From Limnanthes douglasii subsp. nivea (taxonomy: Eukaryota; Streptophyta; Magnoliopsida; Brassicales; Limnanthaceae), in contig JAUPFV010000004.1 of NCBI GenBank assembly GCA_036936605.1, positions 138,021,473-138,085,472 of the forward strand: a stretch of 64,000 nucleotides of DNA, given 5' to 3'. The notes beneath the pieces were generated by a model, which saw only the letters and a program-made list of their open reading frames with translations, made no database searches and was not told the origin of the DNA. The position numbers and the translations under genes were made by a program. Shown piece after piece: positions 36,071-47,770 of the stretch. The first letter of the stretch is position 1. Each line of letters opens with the position of its first letter.

Positions 36071-36357
36071 TTATAATTTCATTTTTTATGAAACCCGCAT
36101 TTTAAGATGCAATATTTCCTTCTTCAGTGGCGCGAGAAAGTTTTAATGTTGCATACATCATTAAGAAAACATTCTGTCATTTCATCATAAATGTTGGATG
36201 ATTTGAAATCATAAAACCTTAAGGCATCTTTAAGACCCCTCAAGCAAAAAATTCCAAGTGCATAACGATTTTAAAACTAACTTGGATTACTCTATGAAGT
36301 TTATGTACCCCTAAAAAATTATTAAATCAAAGACGATTTCAAAAGTAATCATAAAAC

Positions 36358-36785
36358 TGGCGTGGATAATAATTGCCTGAGGGTAGGCTGGTAATTTCAG
36401 TTGTTGTTTTAGGGTGGTGTGTGGGTGTTTAAGTGTTTAGAGTAGAGAGTAGAGAGATAATTAAGCAGCTTGGTAGCAGTTAATTCTCATTACCTATAGT
36501 TAATGCAGGTGGTTAGGTATTTATACCCTGATGTTTGGGCCCTTATGGGCTTTCGGGTCATGTTTAATGGACTCGGGTCATGTTCAAAGACCCATGAGCT
36601 CTAAGTTGGAGAGCAAGTAGCTTAGTCAAGAAGTGTTTAGGTTTTTTAGTATTTTTGTCATAGTTCGAACAGTCCTATGGTCATAGTGTTCAAAGTGATA
36701 TGTCTAGTCCATGTGATCTGTCCGGTCCGGAGGCCTTGGACTGATCTATCCGTGTCCGGGGAGAGTACAAAATTCGGACTCATCA
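36358..36785 (-). mobile_element. Solo LTR of an LTR retrotransposon
   Basis: 428 bp bounded by TGGCG at the left and CATCA at the right, with 5-bp target duplications AAAAC at 36353-36357 and 36786-36790. On the minus strand it starts TGATGAGTCCG, like the TGATAAGG start of the element 1 LTR, and has a TATAAATA box at about 36516-36523. It is absent from copy A, so it arrived after the block was duplicated. Its repeated use of TCCGGAC-type words recalls element 3, whose LTRs are not in the window. Confidence 0.8.
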
Positions 36786-37647
36786 AAAACATTTAGGAAT
36801 TCCAAGTACCTATTAATAAAAACACAAAAGCCTAAGGCTCTAAAGATTTCAAAATAATTCATCAACACATCTGGGGTGATGAACCATAAAACACACACAA
36901 ATATATAGTTAATTCTAAAAAGTATTTAGATATAAAAGGATTAATGTGTTCCTCACAAAATGTTATACCTTCAAATTTTATCACTCTAACTATAATTAAG
37001 GAGTCTATGTAATTCATTGTTTAATTCTAAGAATTAAACAAAAAATTCTAAAAATCAAGTAAAAATATTTCCTTAGTCTAAAACAAAAATATCAAACATA
37101 AATCAATAAACAAACAAGCAAATATTCATTTGTAATATTGTTAACCAAAAATAAAAGATGAGAAGTAAAAATTCCTTCAAAATATTCCCTACTGATTGAG
37201 GACTTTGGTTTAAACTAATAGTGTCACGACATAAAAAAAATATATATCAAATACAAAAGAAAAGTTACTAAGGAACATCGAGATTTCAATAAAGGCAATA
37301 CCATTAGAACATCCAACATCAGCATTGCATGAATGGACAATGTTTTTTGGTTTTCATGGATACAATGAGGATAAATAGGATCTACAATAATATATGTAGA
37401 GTAATTTTCATTTGAAGCAGAAGCACAATCAATATGTTTATTCTCAACTTCAACCATAAAGTAAGAAACTTTAAATATGTCACTTCCAATGGTTGAAGGA
37501 TATATACTTTTACCACTAGAAATTATCTACTCAATATGTGGTGATGTTTTACCATGAGGAACATACACATAATTTTAAGTCCAAATTTGTAAAGTTATAT
37601 GGAAGGCAAGCATCAACCTTACTTCAGTTTTTGGTGTGGATTAAATC

Positions 37648-37930
37648 TGGTGTAGAAAGATAAATAGTGAAGTTGATTTTTAAAGGGAGAAAGAAAAAAC
37701 ATAATAAGATAGTTTGTCAATCAAAAGTCTCATGCTCATTAAGTTCAGCATTGACCTTTATATATAGGCGTCAAGACTTAAGTGCAATTGATTAGTTACA
37801 CAAAAGAGTTTAATTACATGCTAGTTTTGTATCTTTATAAAAGACTCTAAATCTATCACATTACTATACAACTTGTCATATAAGAGTTTATTTATTATAT
37901 TATGGTCCTCAATATTTTATATCCTTATCA
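37648..37930 (-). repeat. Element 2B, 3' LTR
   Basis: 283 bp, same ends as 22053-22335, with the TATATAAAGG box on the minus strand near 37760. A GTTTCCCC tract follows (purine tract on the minus strand). Confidence 0.8.
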
Positions 37931-38320
37931 GTTTCCCCATAGTTCTTATCAAAATTCAACGAATGAGAACTAGTTGTCATCAGAAATCTTCATTAGTAGA
38001 AAAATATCTTTTGCCAAAATCCGATATGTTTTGAGTTAGTTGATCCCGTTTTCTTGAAAACACATCTTGTCCTCGAATAAATGAAACATTTCGTTAGTGC
38101 TTCAAACATTTCCATATTGAAATATGAACTCATTTTCTCTCATCGGTCATAAATGTTAGAAGTGAAAATCGAAAGTGACAGGTGTGCCACTAGGTCTTCC
38201 CCTAAGCCTGTCATATGGCAGGTGTCAAGCTTTCCTCTTCATATAACCGTTTGGTATTCCATCCAATGGTTCCTTCCACATCTTCCACTTATTTGAATTT
38301 TTTCTCTCTTCTTTCCCCTC

Positions 38321-38484
38321 TATAAATATTCCTGTGAGCCGGTGTTTGTTTTACAAACGCATTTTTAGATAGAGAAAGTCTATTCAAACAAGAAATTTTC
38401 TTACCTACCTTCATCTGAATCTTTAATTTCTAGGCTACCACCACTAGAAAACTCAAATTCACCACTAATCCTTCAACTCAGTAT
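38321..38484 (+). promoter_or_regulatory. Promoter and leader of the element 2B antisense gene
   Basis: TATAAATA at 38321-38328 is exactly 164 bp before the ATG at 38485, as in element 1 and element 2A. The leader has the GTTTGTTTTACAAACGC inverted repeat at about 38345. Confidence 0.55.
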
Positions 38485-39920
38485 ATGAGAAAGTATCCAA
38501 GAACCAAAAAACCCAGAACACTAATCTCTCAAGAAACAAAGAAATCCTTTTTGGTTGCTTACAATTACTTCTGCATTAGTGAACCGGCTGAAGAATATAG
38601 AGCAGCTAAATTGATAAAGAACGCTCCTCATGTCTCCACTGAAACAATACATTATAGTAATTTCGATCTAAATCTAAATTCTCATGTGTTTCCAAAATCA
38701 TCAATCTTTGGAAAAAAAAACCCAAATACCAAATTCGCCTCGAACTTCACCATTACCACCTAAATCACCATCTCGAATTTCTTCTACAACACCCACTCCT
38801 CAAATTTGTCGTAATGTAACCCAAACCACATCTACTTCAAGGAGATCAGAAGAAACTCCATTTCCTCTCAGTTCAGAATCTCCTCGAAAGCTGCGCAAAG
38901 AGACTCCTCAACTCCAACTAAAAGCTCACATTTCTCAAAACCTTCCCAAAAAAGAACCTTTATAGTTACGGGAGACAATGTTGGCAACACTTCACCATAT
39001 ACTACCCAAAACATTGCAATCGACCTTTCACCATCTTCTCCTCCCTTGAGGGAAGTTGTTGAGATAGTTATGGAATCTCAACAAAATCCCTCAAATAAAG
39101 AGCAACGGGAATCAATCTCAACTTCTAACCCTTATCAACTTATAGATAAAGCTTTCGAGGAAGAACTTGATTATGAAGCTACTCATTCAAATGTTGAGGC
39201 TGACATTGGGGATGACACTACTCATTCAAATGTCGAGGCTGACATTCTCGACGAGCTTGCTGTTCAGTAGGTGTAAATTTGAAGCCACTCCTTGCAAAAT
39301 ACATTTTGGCACTAAAAATATGCCTTACATTACTCCAAGATTAATACTTACTGAAAAAACTATATGAAGAAGTCACACTTGTTTTGCAACCGTTTAACGA
39401 TATTGGAGTTGTAGCACAAACGTTGTGCAACGAAGTGGATTCTGCCTGAAGCCATTTGGATAAAATGGCTAAGTAAATGGTTCGATATAAGAAAGATGTT
39501 GCATGAGAGAAGAAGATGAGGGAGATATTTGGTAGAACTGTTAAAGACCAATTCTATGAATACCAGACTGCTAGATCAAAATTCCTCAAACACATCATTC
39601 ATCTAAAAATACACCTCAGATATGTACACCAGAATGAGATAAAGCCAAACATGCACAAAAATTATCCGAGTAGAAACGAAGATACTCCACCCTGTAAGAA
39701 TCTCTAAAGAAGAATGAAGAAAAGAAAAGTTTACACATGACATGAATGCTCTTAAAGCACACTTCGAGGAGGAGAAAAAGATTGTTGTGGACGCTGCTGA
39801 GAACGAATGTGGAAAGAACACGTTGGCTGTCATTTAAAATGCCAAAGAGCATAAAAGTATTAATCTAATGCTGCATGAAATTCATGCCATATTTCGGAAG
39901 GCTAGCCTTTTAATCTTCTG
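38485..39920 (+). pseudogene. Element 2B antisense gene remnant
   Basis: Start MRKYPRTKKPRT, then AYNYFCISEPAEEYRAAKLI, the conserved N-terminal motif. The disordered part carries a small local repeat (THSNVEADI twice, near 39185-39250). The globular domain is deleted with the same end points as in copy A. The coiled coil and conserved end (about 39720-39920) are degraded by stops. The shared deletion shows that it predates the block duplication. Confidence 0.7.
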
Positions 39921-40029
39921 GGAATTGATTCCCATTTAGAATCAAGTTACAGTCACCCTGAAATGCAACACATGTCATTCATAAACTTGAATTTTTCATA
40001 TAAAACATATGTCATATAACACATGTAAA

Positions 40030-40250
40030 CACTTTGAATAATATAGTGCGATTAGAGAAAATACCACTTCGAATAATATAGTGCATTTAGAGAACCTGTC
40101 ACTTCAATTATTATAGTGTATATAGAGAACGTATCATTTCGAATATTATAGTGCGTCTAGAGAATGTAGCACTTCGACTATTATAGTGCGTTTAGAGAAT
40201 CTAGCGCTTCGAATATTATACTGTATTTAGAGAGCGTAACACTTCAAATA
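40030..40250. repeat. Tandem repeat downstream of the element 2B antisense gene
   Basis: Six degenerate units with CACTTCGAATATTATAGTG, collinear with 24490-24680 but with one more recognisable copy. Confidence 0.75.
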
Positions 40251-40426
40251 TGGTTGTTTCTTTGAAAAGTGTTTATAATGAACGTTTAAAGCTTCGGAAA
40301 TGTTACTCTTCGTCAACAACTTAAAAGATGATCCGTCTTTGACTAGTTACTAAAATAATTCAAATACTTATACTTAAACAGCTATTTTCCAAAAATAACT
40401 TTTATTAATAGCTTCGAATATTTACA

Positions 40427-40484
40427 TGACACCTCATTAAAACCTCCACGGGACAACAGGGTAGGAAAGAATGTGTCAATCTTC
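40427..40484 (-). other. Conserved non-coding block after pol, element 2B
   Basis: On the minus strand: ACATTCTTTCCTACCCTG, TGTCCCGTGGAGG, TTTTAATGAGGTGTCA. It is better preserved than in copy A and close to elements 1 and 3. Confidence 0.65.
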
Positions 40485-40587
40485 AAAATACAAAATTATT
40501 CCCAGTATATTTTTAAATGTATATTCCCTGAATGTTGAAGCATCTTCCTCTGCTCTTCACGAAGGGGGATAAGAACACTGCAAGACG

Positions 40588-41255
40588 GTGTCCGAACTCA
40601 TCAGCTTTTTTGAGTCACTTACAATATTTGGGGGAGACACCATGACTGCACCAACTGCTTCTTCGAGAAAGAGGCATGTTCATACTCTAGCTACCCAACT
40701 CGAAGGAGGCATGACTGCCTATCAATCACAAATTCCTTTTCCCTTTATTTTTTTCGATAAGGATGACTTGAGGGACATAGCTGGTCCCCATGAAGATGCT
40801 GTTGTGATAGGATCATCCATTGGGGGCAATGACATTAGACGAATTTTGGTGGACACCGGTAGTTCAGCCAATATCCTCTTATTGACTTCCTACAAACAAA
40901 TAAAGAATCCAGCAGTAATTCAGCGTTCAAACATGTCAATTGTGGGTTTCACTAGAAGCTCAGAAAATGTGATCGGGGAGTTTGAGGAGGAGTTTTTGTT
41001 GGGCAAGGGCCCTTTTAAGAATATGGTCAGAATACTTTTATTGTGGTGGATTGTCCCACGTATTACAATGCCATTTTTGGGAGATCTTGGCTCTTCAGGA
41101 TGCATGATGTGGCTTCAACAGTCCACCAATGTTTAAAATACGATGTACAAGGACAAGTGGGAGTTGTCTGAAGCAGTCAAAAGGTAACAAGGGAGTGTTA
41201 TGCAACAGCACTGGCCCCTCGAACTTTGGAGGCAGTTCGGATCAGTGAGGATTAG
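40588..41255 (+). pseudogene. Element 3 protease
   Basis: The linker motif ISFFESLTIFGGDTMT and the retropepsin motif RRILVDTGSSANILL are intact, followed by IVGFTRSSENVIGEFEEE. A frameshift near 41035 (WWIVPRITM instead of a VVDCP-type segment), a TGA near 41168 and the TAG at 41253-41255 interrupt the way to RT. The last of these is at the same place as the element 1 TAG. The gag part upstream is missing. Confidence 0.85.
41253..41255 (+). other. In-frame TAG between protease and RT, element 3
   Basis: Context GAT TAG AAA TTT GAG; in frame with the RT ORF downstream and 12 codons before IDDPRETP. Homologous in position to 17628-17630. Confidence 0.5.
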
Positions 41256-42360
41256 AAATTTGAGGGGCCCTCTGGGGGAGAGGGTGAAATTGATGACCCC
41301 AGAGAGACCCCTGGTGTTTTAATACCAATTGAAGAAGTTGAAACTCACTCTCTGGCTAAAGGAAGAAATGTCAAGATCGGGTCCAATATGGCATCGGAAT
41401 TAAAGAGTAAAGTGTTAGCTTTTTTTAAAGACCATGAGCATGTTTTCGCTTGGTGCAATGCTGATGTAACCGGAGTACCAACAGACATTATATCACACCA
41501 ACTATCCATCCGGAGGGATATATCACCTGTTGTACAAAAGAGGAGAGCTTTTTCTAAGGAGAAAGCTGATGTTATAGTTCAAGAGGTTGACTGACTTACT
41601 AAGATGGGGCACATAAAGGAATCTCAGTACCCTTTATGGACAGCCAATCTGGTGTTAGTAAAGAAGAAAAATGGAAAGTGGCGTATGTGCATCGATTTTA
41701 CAGATCTCAATAGAGCTTGCCCAAAATACCTATATCTTGTCCCCTAAATTGATCAGTTGGTGGACTCCACATCTGGGAACAAGCTATTGTCCTTTATGGA
41801 TGTCTTCTCCGGGTATAATCATATTCAAGTAGATCCGAAGGATCAAGAACATACTACATTTGTTACTGATAGGGGCCTCTATTGTTACAAGGTGATGCCA
41901 TTTGGGTTAAAGAATGTTGGGGCTACTTATCAGAGATTAGTAAACAAGGATTTTGTTAATCAGATTGGAAGAAACATGGAAGTCTATATCGATGGCATGA
42001 TGGTAAAGAGTGTAGAAGAAGAGCTACACTTAGCAGATCTCCAAGAAACCTTTGCCAACTTGGTGAAAGTAAATTTAAAGTTGAATCCAGAGAAGTGTGT
42101 TTTCGGAGTGCGGTCCGGAAATGTTTTGGGGTATGTGATAAGTGAGAAAGGGATAAAGCCTGATCCAGACCAGCTTAGTGCTTTATTGCAAATGGAGCCT
42201 CCTCAGAATATTAAAGAAGTACAAAGATTTACAGGGAAGTTAGCTGCTCTAAACCGTTTTATTTCAAGGTCTTCGGATACGTGTGCCCCATTTTTTCAAA
42301 CTTTGAAAGGTGCAAAAGACTTTTTTTAGTCTCCACAGTGCGACCAGCCTTTCGGTGAAA
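41256..42360 (+). pseudogene. Element 3 RT
   Basis: HEHVFAWCNADVTGVP, VVQKRRAFSKEKADVIVQEVD then a stop, VLVKKKNGKWRMCIDFTDLN, a damaged KDPYPLP-type segment with a stop near 41745, then LLSFMDVFSGYNHIQVDP, VMPFGLKNVGATYQRL. The catalytic box reads YIDG instead of YIDD, so an essential Asp is lost. KEVQRFTGKLAALNRFISRS and a stop at about 42329 follow. Confidence 0.88.
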
Positions 42361-43210
42361 TTAAAAAGCACTTATCTTCCCCTAAAAATTTGTTTAAACC
42401 TGTTGATGAAGAGACTCTCTACATATACTTAGCAGTTTCTGATTGTGCCATAAGTGCAGTGTTAGTAAGGGAGGTGGATAATTATCCTCGTTTGGTGTAT
42501 TATATCAGCAAGAGCTTGATAGATGCAGAAAAAAGATATTTAAAACTTGAAAAATTAGCACTGGACCTAGTAATTGCTGTTAGGAAAATAAGGCCCTACT
42601 TTCAGTCTCATTCTATTGTTGTCCGGACGTCTTTTTCCTTGAAAAATGTTCCTTCAAAAGGCAGACATTTCAAGCAGAATGACGAAATGGTCAGTGAAGC
42701 TGGGAGACTATGATATTGATTTTTTCCCTCGAACAGCAGTCAAGGCCCAGACTGTTGCTGACTTCCTAGTTGAATTTCATTCGGGCAGAGACACTAAGCA
42801 AGCAACAGGTGAAAAAACTAAAAAATTATAGGTTGTCCGGAGTGATGGTGGATCAAGTACCATGGGTTGTGGTGCTGGGATATGTTTAACCTCTACGTAC
42901 GGAAACAAAATGTACCAGGCTATATGTTTTGCTTTCAAGGCTTCCAATAATGAGTCTGAATATGAAGCTGCTATAGTTGGCTTGAAATTAGCTCTCATAT
43001 GTGGAGCCAAAAGGGTCAGATTAATGAGCGATTCTCAGCTTCTTATCCATCATGCACAAGGTCAATCCGAGGAAAAAAAAGGGCAGCTGGTTAAATACTT
43101 ATTTGTTCTTGAAGAAGTGGCACTTAATTTAAAAAAACGTCACCTACGAGCACATACCCCGAACAGAAAATACGCTAGCAGACTCCTTGGTAACCATAGC
43201 CTATTCTGAA
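42361..43210 (+). pseudogene. Element 3 RNase H and second (archaeal-type) RNase H
   Basis: First RNase H: LYIYLAVSDCAISAVLVREV, RLVYYISKSLIDAEKRYLKL; a shift near 42650 leads into KWSVKLGDYDIDFFPRTAVK. Second RNase H: SDGGSSTMGCGAG, SNNESEYEAAIVGLKLALIC, MSDSQLL, then a shift near 43130 after which the last acidic motif (ADSLVTIAY-like) is in another frame. This confirms Tat lineage. Confidence 0.85.
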
Positions 43211-43289
43211 TCCTACCCTTGGATTCATGTGCAACAGTGCCCAACCATTCAACTCAATCAGAAAAAGGAAGAAGAAAGTTTAAATATAC

Positions 43290-44530
43290 AAGTAAAAAAA
43301 CCTCAATATTGGAGAATTCCTCTTTTCCAATACCTCTCAGATGGCATCTTGCCTCCATAAAAAGTAGTGGCAAAGAAAATTAAGTATAAGGCTCATGGAT
43401 TTGTCATCCTAAGAGATATTCTTTACAAAAAGTCTTTTTGTAGACCTCTCTTACGATTTTTGGGGATCGAGGAGTCCCAAATGGTGCTCTCCGAATTACA
43501 CAATGGCGAGGGATCAGCACACTGTCGGTTTAGGGCTCTAACCAGAAGAGTCTTGTTAGCTGGGTACTATTGGCCCTCCATAATGAAAGATGTCAAGGAA
43601 TTGGTGAAGAAGTGTGATCCATGCCAAAGATACAGTAATGAAATTCATATCCCAGCTGTCCCTTTAGAGTCAATTTATGAGCCAATACCTTTTGCTCGTT
43701 GGGGGCTGGATTTGGTGGGACCTCTACCCATGGCATCGAGAGGGTGCAGAACTATAATTGTTGCTATTGATTACTTCTCAAATGGGTAGAAGCAGCCCCA
43801 TTGGCAGGAACTACTTCGAAAGATATTATAAAATTCATCTTGTCTAATATTTGCTGTAGGTTTGGGGATCCCCAAAAGATAACCACAAAAAATGGGCCAC
43901 AATTCGATAACAAGGATGTGGAGAATTTCTGTACCTCTAGAGGTATTCAACACTGCTTCTCTTCTCCTTTCCACCACAGGCAAATGGTCAAGTTGAAGTA
44001 GCTAACAGGACCATCCTGTCCGGTCTTAAAAAGAATCTAGAAGGGGCTGCTGGAAAGTGGCCAAGCTATCTACAAGAAGTACTATGGGTTACCGGACTAC
44101 TCCCAGGACTGCAATGCAAGAGTCCCCATTTTCCTTGGTATATGGTATGGATGCAATAGCTCCCATAGAGGCCACTCTCCCTTCATTCCGGGTCCACAAT
44201 TTTTCCGAACAAGCTAACGAAGTGGCAATCAGAAGCCAAGTTGACTTGATAGAAGAAAGAAGAGTTAAGGCTCACCTCAGAGCCACACACTATCAGGGTT
44301 TGATGAGAAGCAGGTTTGCTTCCATAATCAAAAGGAGGGATTTTCAACCAGGGGATAAGGTATTAAGAAAAGTCTTCCTGCATACTAAAGAGAAGCAGTT
44401 CGGCAAGATAGCTCCAACTTAGGAAGGACCCTATGTGGTCAGTGAAAAGATTAAGCCTCGGACATACAAGCTTCAAGATAAAGATGGAAAAATTTTGAAT
44501 CACCCCTGGAATATTGGACACCTCTAGTTG
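43290..44530 (+). pseudogene. Element 3 integrase
   Basis: Zinc-binding region HNGEGSAHCRF ... CDPCQRY, first catalytic Asp in LDLVGPLPMA, then a frameshift near 43785. The second motif reads TKNGPQFD where TDNGPQF is expected, so a second catalytic Asp is lost. HQR-type core end (CFSSPFHH), another shift near 44000, AYRTTPRTAMQESPFSLVYG (shifted near 44090), then the C-terminal domain PGDKVLRKVFL with a TAG near 44420, and a HPWNI-type end near 44505. Confidence 0.85.
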
Positions 44531-44586
44531 TATCTAGAATGAAAACTATGTAAATATTTACTTGTTTAACCATGTAAATATTAAAG

Positions 44587-44638
44587 GGCATACTCTTTCC
44601 TACCCTGGTGGCGCGGAGAGGTTTAATGAGGTGTCTGG
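44587..44638 (+). other. Conserved non-coding block after pol, element 3
   Basis: GGCATACTCTTTCCTACCC, then TGGTGGCGCGGAGAGG, then TTTAATGAGGTGTCTGG. It is the best preserved of the five copies. Confidence 0.75.
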
Positions 44639-45043
44639 GTTTTTTAATGAAATTCGATGCCTTTTTGAAAAATTCGGAGTGATTTGACTTACAGATCGAA
44701 TTGATTCGATGGAGTGATGACCATTTAAACATTTGTCATCGGATAATTTAAACAATCTCACTTTAAAATACTTGTAAAATAACTAAAGGCCATTTAAATA
44801 CAAGCCATCAAAATTAGGAACTACAAAACAATGTAAGAGTTGTGTAAGATAAAATTTCCCGGCTAATACCAGAGAATGATATTAAAATATATAAAATTCC
44901 TTGGCCATCCAAGGACTTTGAAGTTTTAAAAAAGAGAAGGTTTGTCCGGACAAGGGCCGGACACAGTTACAAAATTGCCTTGGCCATCCGAGGACTTTAG
45001 TCTAACACAAAAGTTAAAGAAAAATAGAAACATAGTTAAAATT
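44639..45043. repeat. Spacer between convergent genes of element 3 with a short direct repeat
   Basis: Instead of a clear array it has two copies of a segment with CCTTGGCCATCC-A/G-AGGACTTT (near 44900 and 44977) and two CATTTAAA-centred copies near 44728 and 44787. A palindrome-like TTGTCCGGACAAGGGCCGGAC lies near 44942, in part. It occupies the same position as the arrays in elements 1, 2 and 4. Confidence 0.5.
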
Positions 45044-47697
45044 TTAAGGTTGAGCTTCCTTAGATGGCCCAACCTTACTTGCTTTCTTCTTGCGATCCTT
45101 GATATCCTTGTCTGGACTCTCTCCGGTCCTTTCGTCTTCATCAGTAGTATCATCCCAACCACTGGAATAACAGTGCTTATCACCATCGGTCATAGTATGG
45201 TGAGGAAGGTCTTCGTATTCCACCAATCGCTATAGATCTCCTAGTGTCATCTTCAGAAATTTCTCATGAAAGAGCAAGACCATGTCTGATTTGACTTCAG
45301 CATACCTTTCTTCTTGGGAGTCTATTACCTTGTTGGTGTATGCATCAATCCTGGCTTGGATTATCTTCTCCTGCTCCTTTAACAAGTCATCTTTTTCTTG
45401 CTTAGCCTTAGACACAACATCTTTGAGCGAAATTTTGTCACTGGTTAGGGTCTGAATGACGTTGTCTTTGGCCTTCACCTCCTCTTTTGAAGTAGAAAGA
45501 TTCTTCTCCAAGTCAGAATACTTGGATTGGAGTTCTTTGATCACCCTCTCCGAAGTGGCCAGCTTGGTGGCCAAATCTTCTTTCCCCTTCTTCAACTCCT
45601 CGTTCTCTCTCTTTAATGCCTCAACATTCTGGTTGGCAGTAAGGAGGTCGTTAGAAAAACTCTCTTTATCAGAGTTGAGTGTGTTTATGATGGCTGATTG
45701 ATTTCGCACATGCTTCTCCAAGTTGAGCACTGGTTGAATATTGCTCAACAAGGAATGGGTCACCATGTCCTTCTCTCCTGAAACAGAAAAAGATTTACCG
45801 TCGAAAGTGACAATGTTCGAAGAGCTTGGGGGGAGGTAAGGGCCAGCAAAGTTGTCCTTCTCAAGGTCTCCAAAGTAAAGGCCAATCCCTTGAAGGCCAC
45901 TGATGTCTACTCCATCAATGTTGATGTCCTCTCCGACGCCCTCTCCAGTGTGAAAGTCACTTGGGATTTCCTCTGCTTGAGTTGGGTCTGTTGGGTCGAC
46001 CGGAGGCTAGAGAGCAACTTCATCTCCCTTGAAGGTTTTCTTCTTCTTAGCTTCCCTATCTCCACCTTCTGCTCCCCGTTTTTGGTCTTTCTTGGGAGCT
46101 TTTGGGGGTTTTGGAGGTCCAACTGCCTCTTTGGCACTCTCATTTTCTACCACTTGAAGCAAAGCAGCATCAATCCTTCCTTGGTCCTGCACCTCCTGGT
46201 TTTCTGGGACAGTCTCCTCAAGACCACCTGGGTTGACCTTAGTTATGTTTGGCTTTATCTTGCCTTTTTTCCCTTCATTTTGCTAGGGGCTTTAGCTTTG
46301 TCCGGCAAGGCTAGCTTTCCATCATTTGCATCTGTCCTCTGAAGGATGACCGCCGGAGGGGGCGGAGTGGTTAATTCATCCCAAGACAAGTCTCTCCGGA
46401 TGGTTGTGTTCCAGAGATGAGATCTCACCAAGTTGCCACCGTTAAAACAATTATGGAAGCGATTTCCCTATTTTTCAGCAGCCCAAGCATTCAGCTTGGC
46501 ACAAGTAGTCTGCCCCTCATCTAAGTAGTCAGTGAACTCATTCGGCAGCACTACCAAAAGAAGAAGAAGAATGTTTAAGTAAACAAACTTTTAAGGAAAG
46601 AAAAACAAACATGATGAAATATTAACCTGTGCTTTTCCATCTGCTGGTAAGCATGCTTGGGTTGTCACCAGCATTAATCTTCCTCCCATTCTCCCAGGCA
46701 CCACTGATGAACAAGAATTGGGTTTTCCAATTCTTCTCCGATTCGAGCAGGTCATCCACCACTTTGTAATTGTCGCCCATGTTAAAATGGTAGAAGGGGA
46801 TGATATGGTTCTTGCAAAGGCTGGCCACAACAGCAAACTGCTCCATTGGAAGCGGGATTCCGGAGAGTCTGGAGGCCATGATGCAGGCCATGAGTGTGTA
46901 CCAAGCGTTGGGGCTCAGTTGGCTTGGACAGAGCTTTATCAGATGGAAATATTTGTCGATCTCTGGGTCCAAGGGAAACCTAAGCCCCCAGTTGAATAAC
47001 TCCGTGTAGAAAACTATCTCACTGAGTTTGCAATCCATTGGCGTCTCCAGATCGACCGGTATCCTCACTTTAACAAATTTTGGGATCCCCCACTTCTTCC
47101 GGATCCGGACTAGTTCAGCAGTGTGAATGAAAGCATAATTGATGTGTGCATGGCTAGCAGATACTTCACACTCACTTTGTGGAAGCAAGGTCCCACTCTT
47201 CCTTCAAGGCACTCTGGCAGGTCTGGATGTTTTAAACATAGCTTTTCTTTACCCTTGTTTTTCTTGACAATGGAAACCTCACTCGTCTTCCCGGAGACAT
47301 CAGCCTCAAAAGGGGCTTCTTCAACACTGTCCTCCATCACGTCTTCCATTACCATAGAAGGGTTGTCAGTTGTCTTTGGGATAGGATTGCTGGTGTTTGG
47401 CTTAGTAAGCTGTCTGGATGGCTGAGCATCGCTTTCCTTTTGTGGTCTGGAGTCCGGCTGGGGCTCAGATCCGGAGGGTTCATTTCGAAGGCTTGTACTG
47501 GTGGCCTCCGGACCAGACGATTTGTCCCTAGGAACCTTGATGGGTGCTTCTGACCCTGTAATTTTGTCTTTGGCCCCAGACTTAGAGGGCACTGATTTTG
47601 GAGATTTAGACTGTGGAGCAAGAGCCTGGCCTTTTACCAAGCGACCTTTTCGTCTAAGCATTAGCTTTTCTGGGGATATGTCAGCATCTGATCCCAT
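45044..47697 (-). pseudogene. Element 3 antisense gene (Tat additional ORF), two exons
   Basis: ATG at 47695-47697 (MGSDADISPEKL). Exon 1 runs to 46627, intron 46551-46626 (76 bp, GT-AG, phase 1), exon 2 from 46550. Disordered Ser/Pro/Lys-rich part first, then the globular domain (TELFNWGLRFPLDPEIDKYF, FISGAWENGRKI) homologous to residues 295-420 of the element 1 protein. Exon 2: helix start (AKLNAWAAEK, then a stop), SHLWNTTIRRDL, a Lys-rich linker, a coiled coil of about 150 residues (45230-45680), and an acidic tail (DDTTDEDER). Breaks: frameshift near 47150, TAG near 46472, a stop near 46005, TAG at 45230-45232. Its promoter region is lost at the junction with element 4. Confidence 0.8.
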
Positions 47698-47770
47698 GGC
47701 TATGAATAGGGAGTGTGTTTTGGTACTTGTAACCAGCTGGGAGGGAAGTTGCTGTGACGCCAACAAAGAT

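Larger units (their letters stand above)
30976..40576. repeat. Duplicated block, copy B
   Basis: 9.6 kb collinear with 5302-25004 minus element 1. It starts at AACTCTTTAAC, shortly after the beta-glucosidase 3' flank, and breaks off at AAGAAC near 40576 inside the element 2 integrase end, where element 3 begins. It has one private insertion, the solo LTR at 36358-36785. Confidence 0.85.
40577..47770 (+). mobile_element. Element 3: Tat-lineage retrotransposon truncated at both ends
   Basis: Plus-strand protease, RT, RNase H, second RNase H and integrase, the conserved block, a spacer, then an antisense (minus-strand) spliced gene. No LTR is present. The left end joins copy B inside the element 2 integrase; the right end joins element 4 near 47770. 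GC content is higher and decay is milder than in element 2. Confidence 0.85.

Noticed and set aside
44942..44962. CCGG-rich palindromic stretch in the element 3 spacer as a hairpin terminator
   Set aside because: It is imperfect and isolated, with no T run; such words are common throughout element 3.
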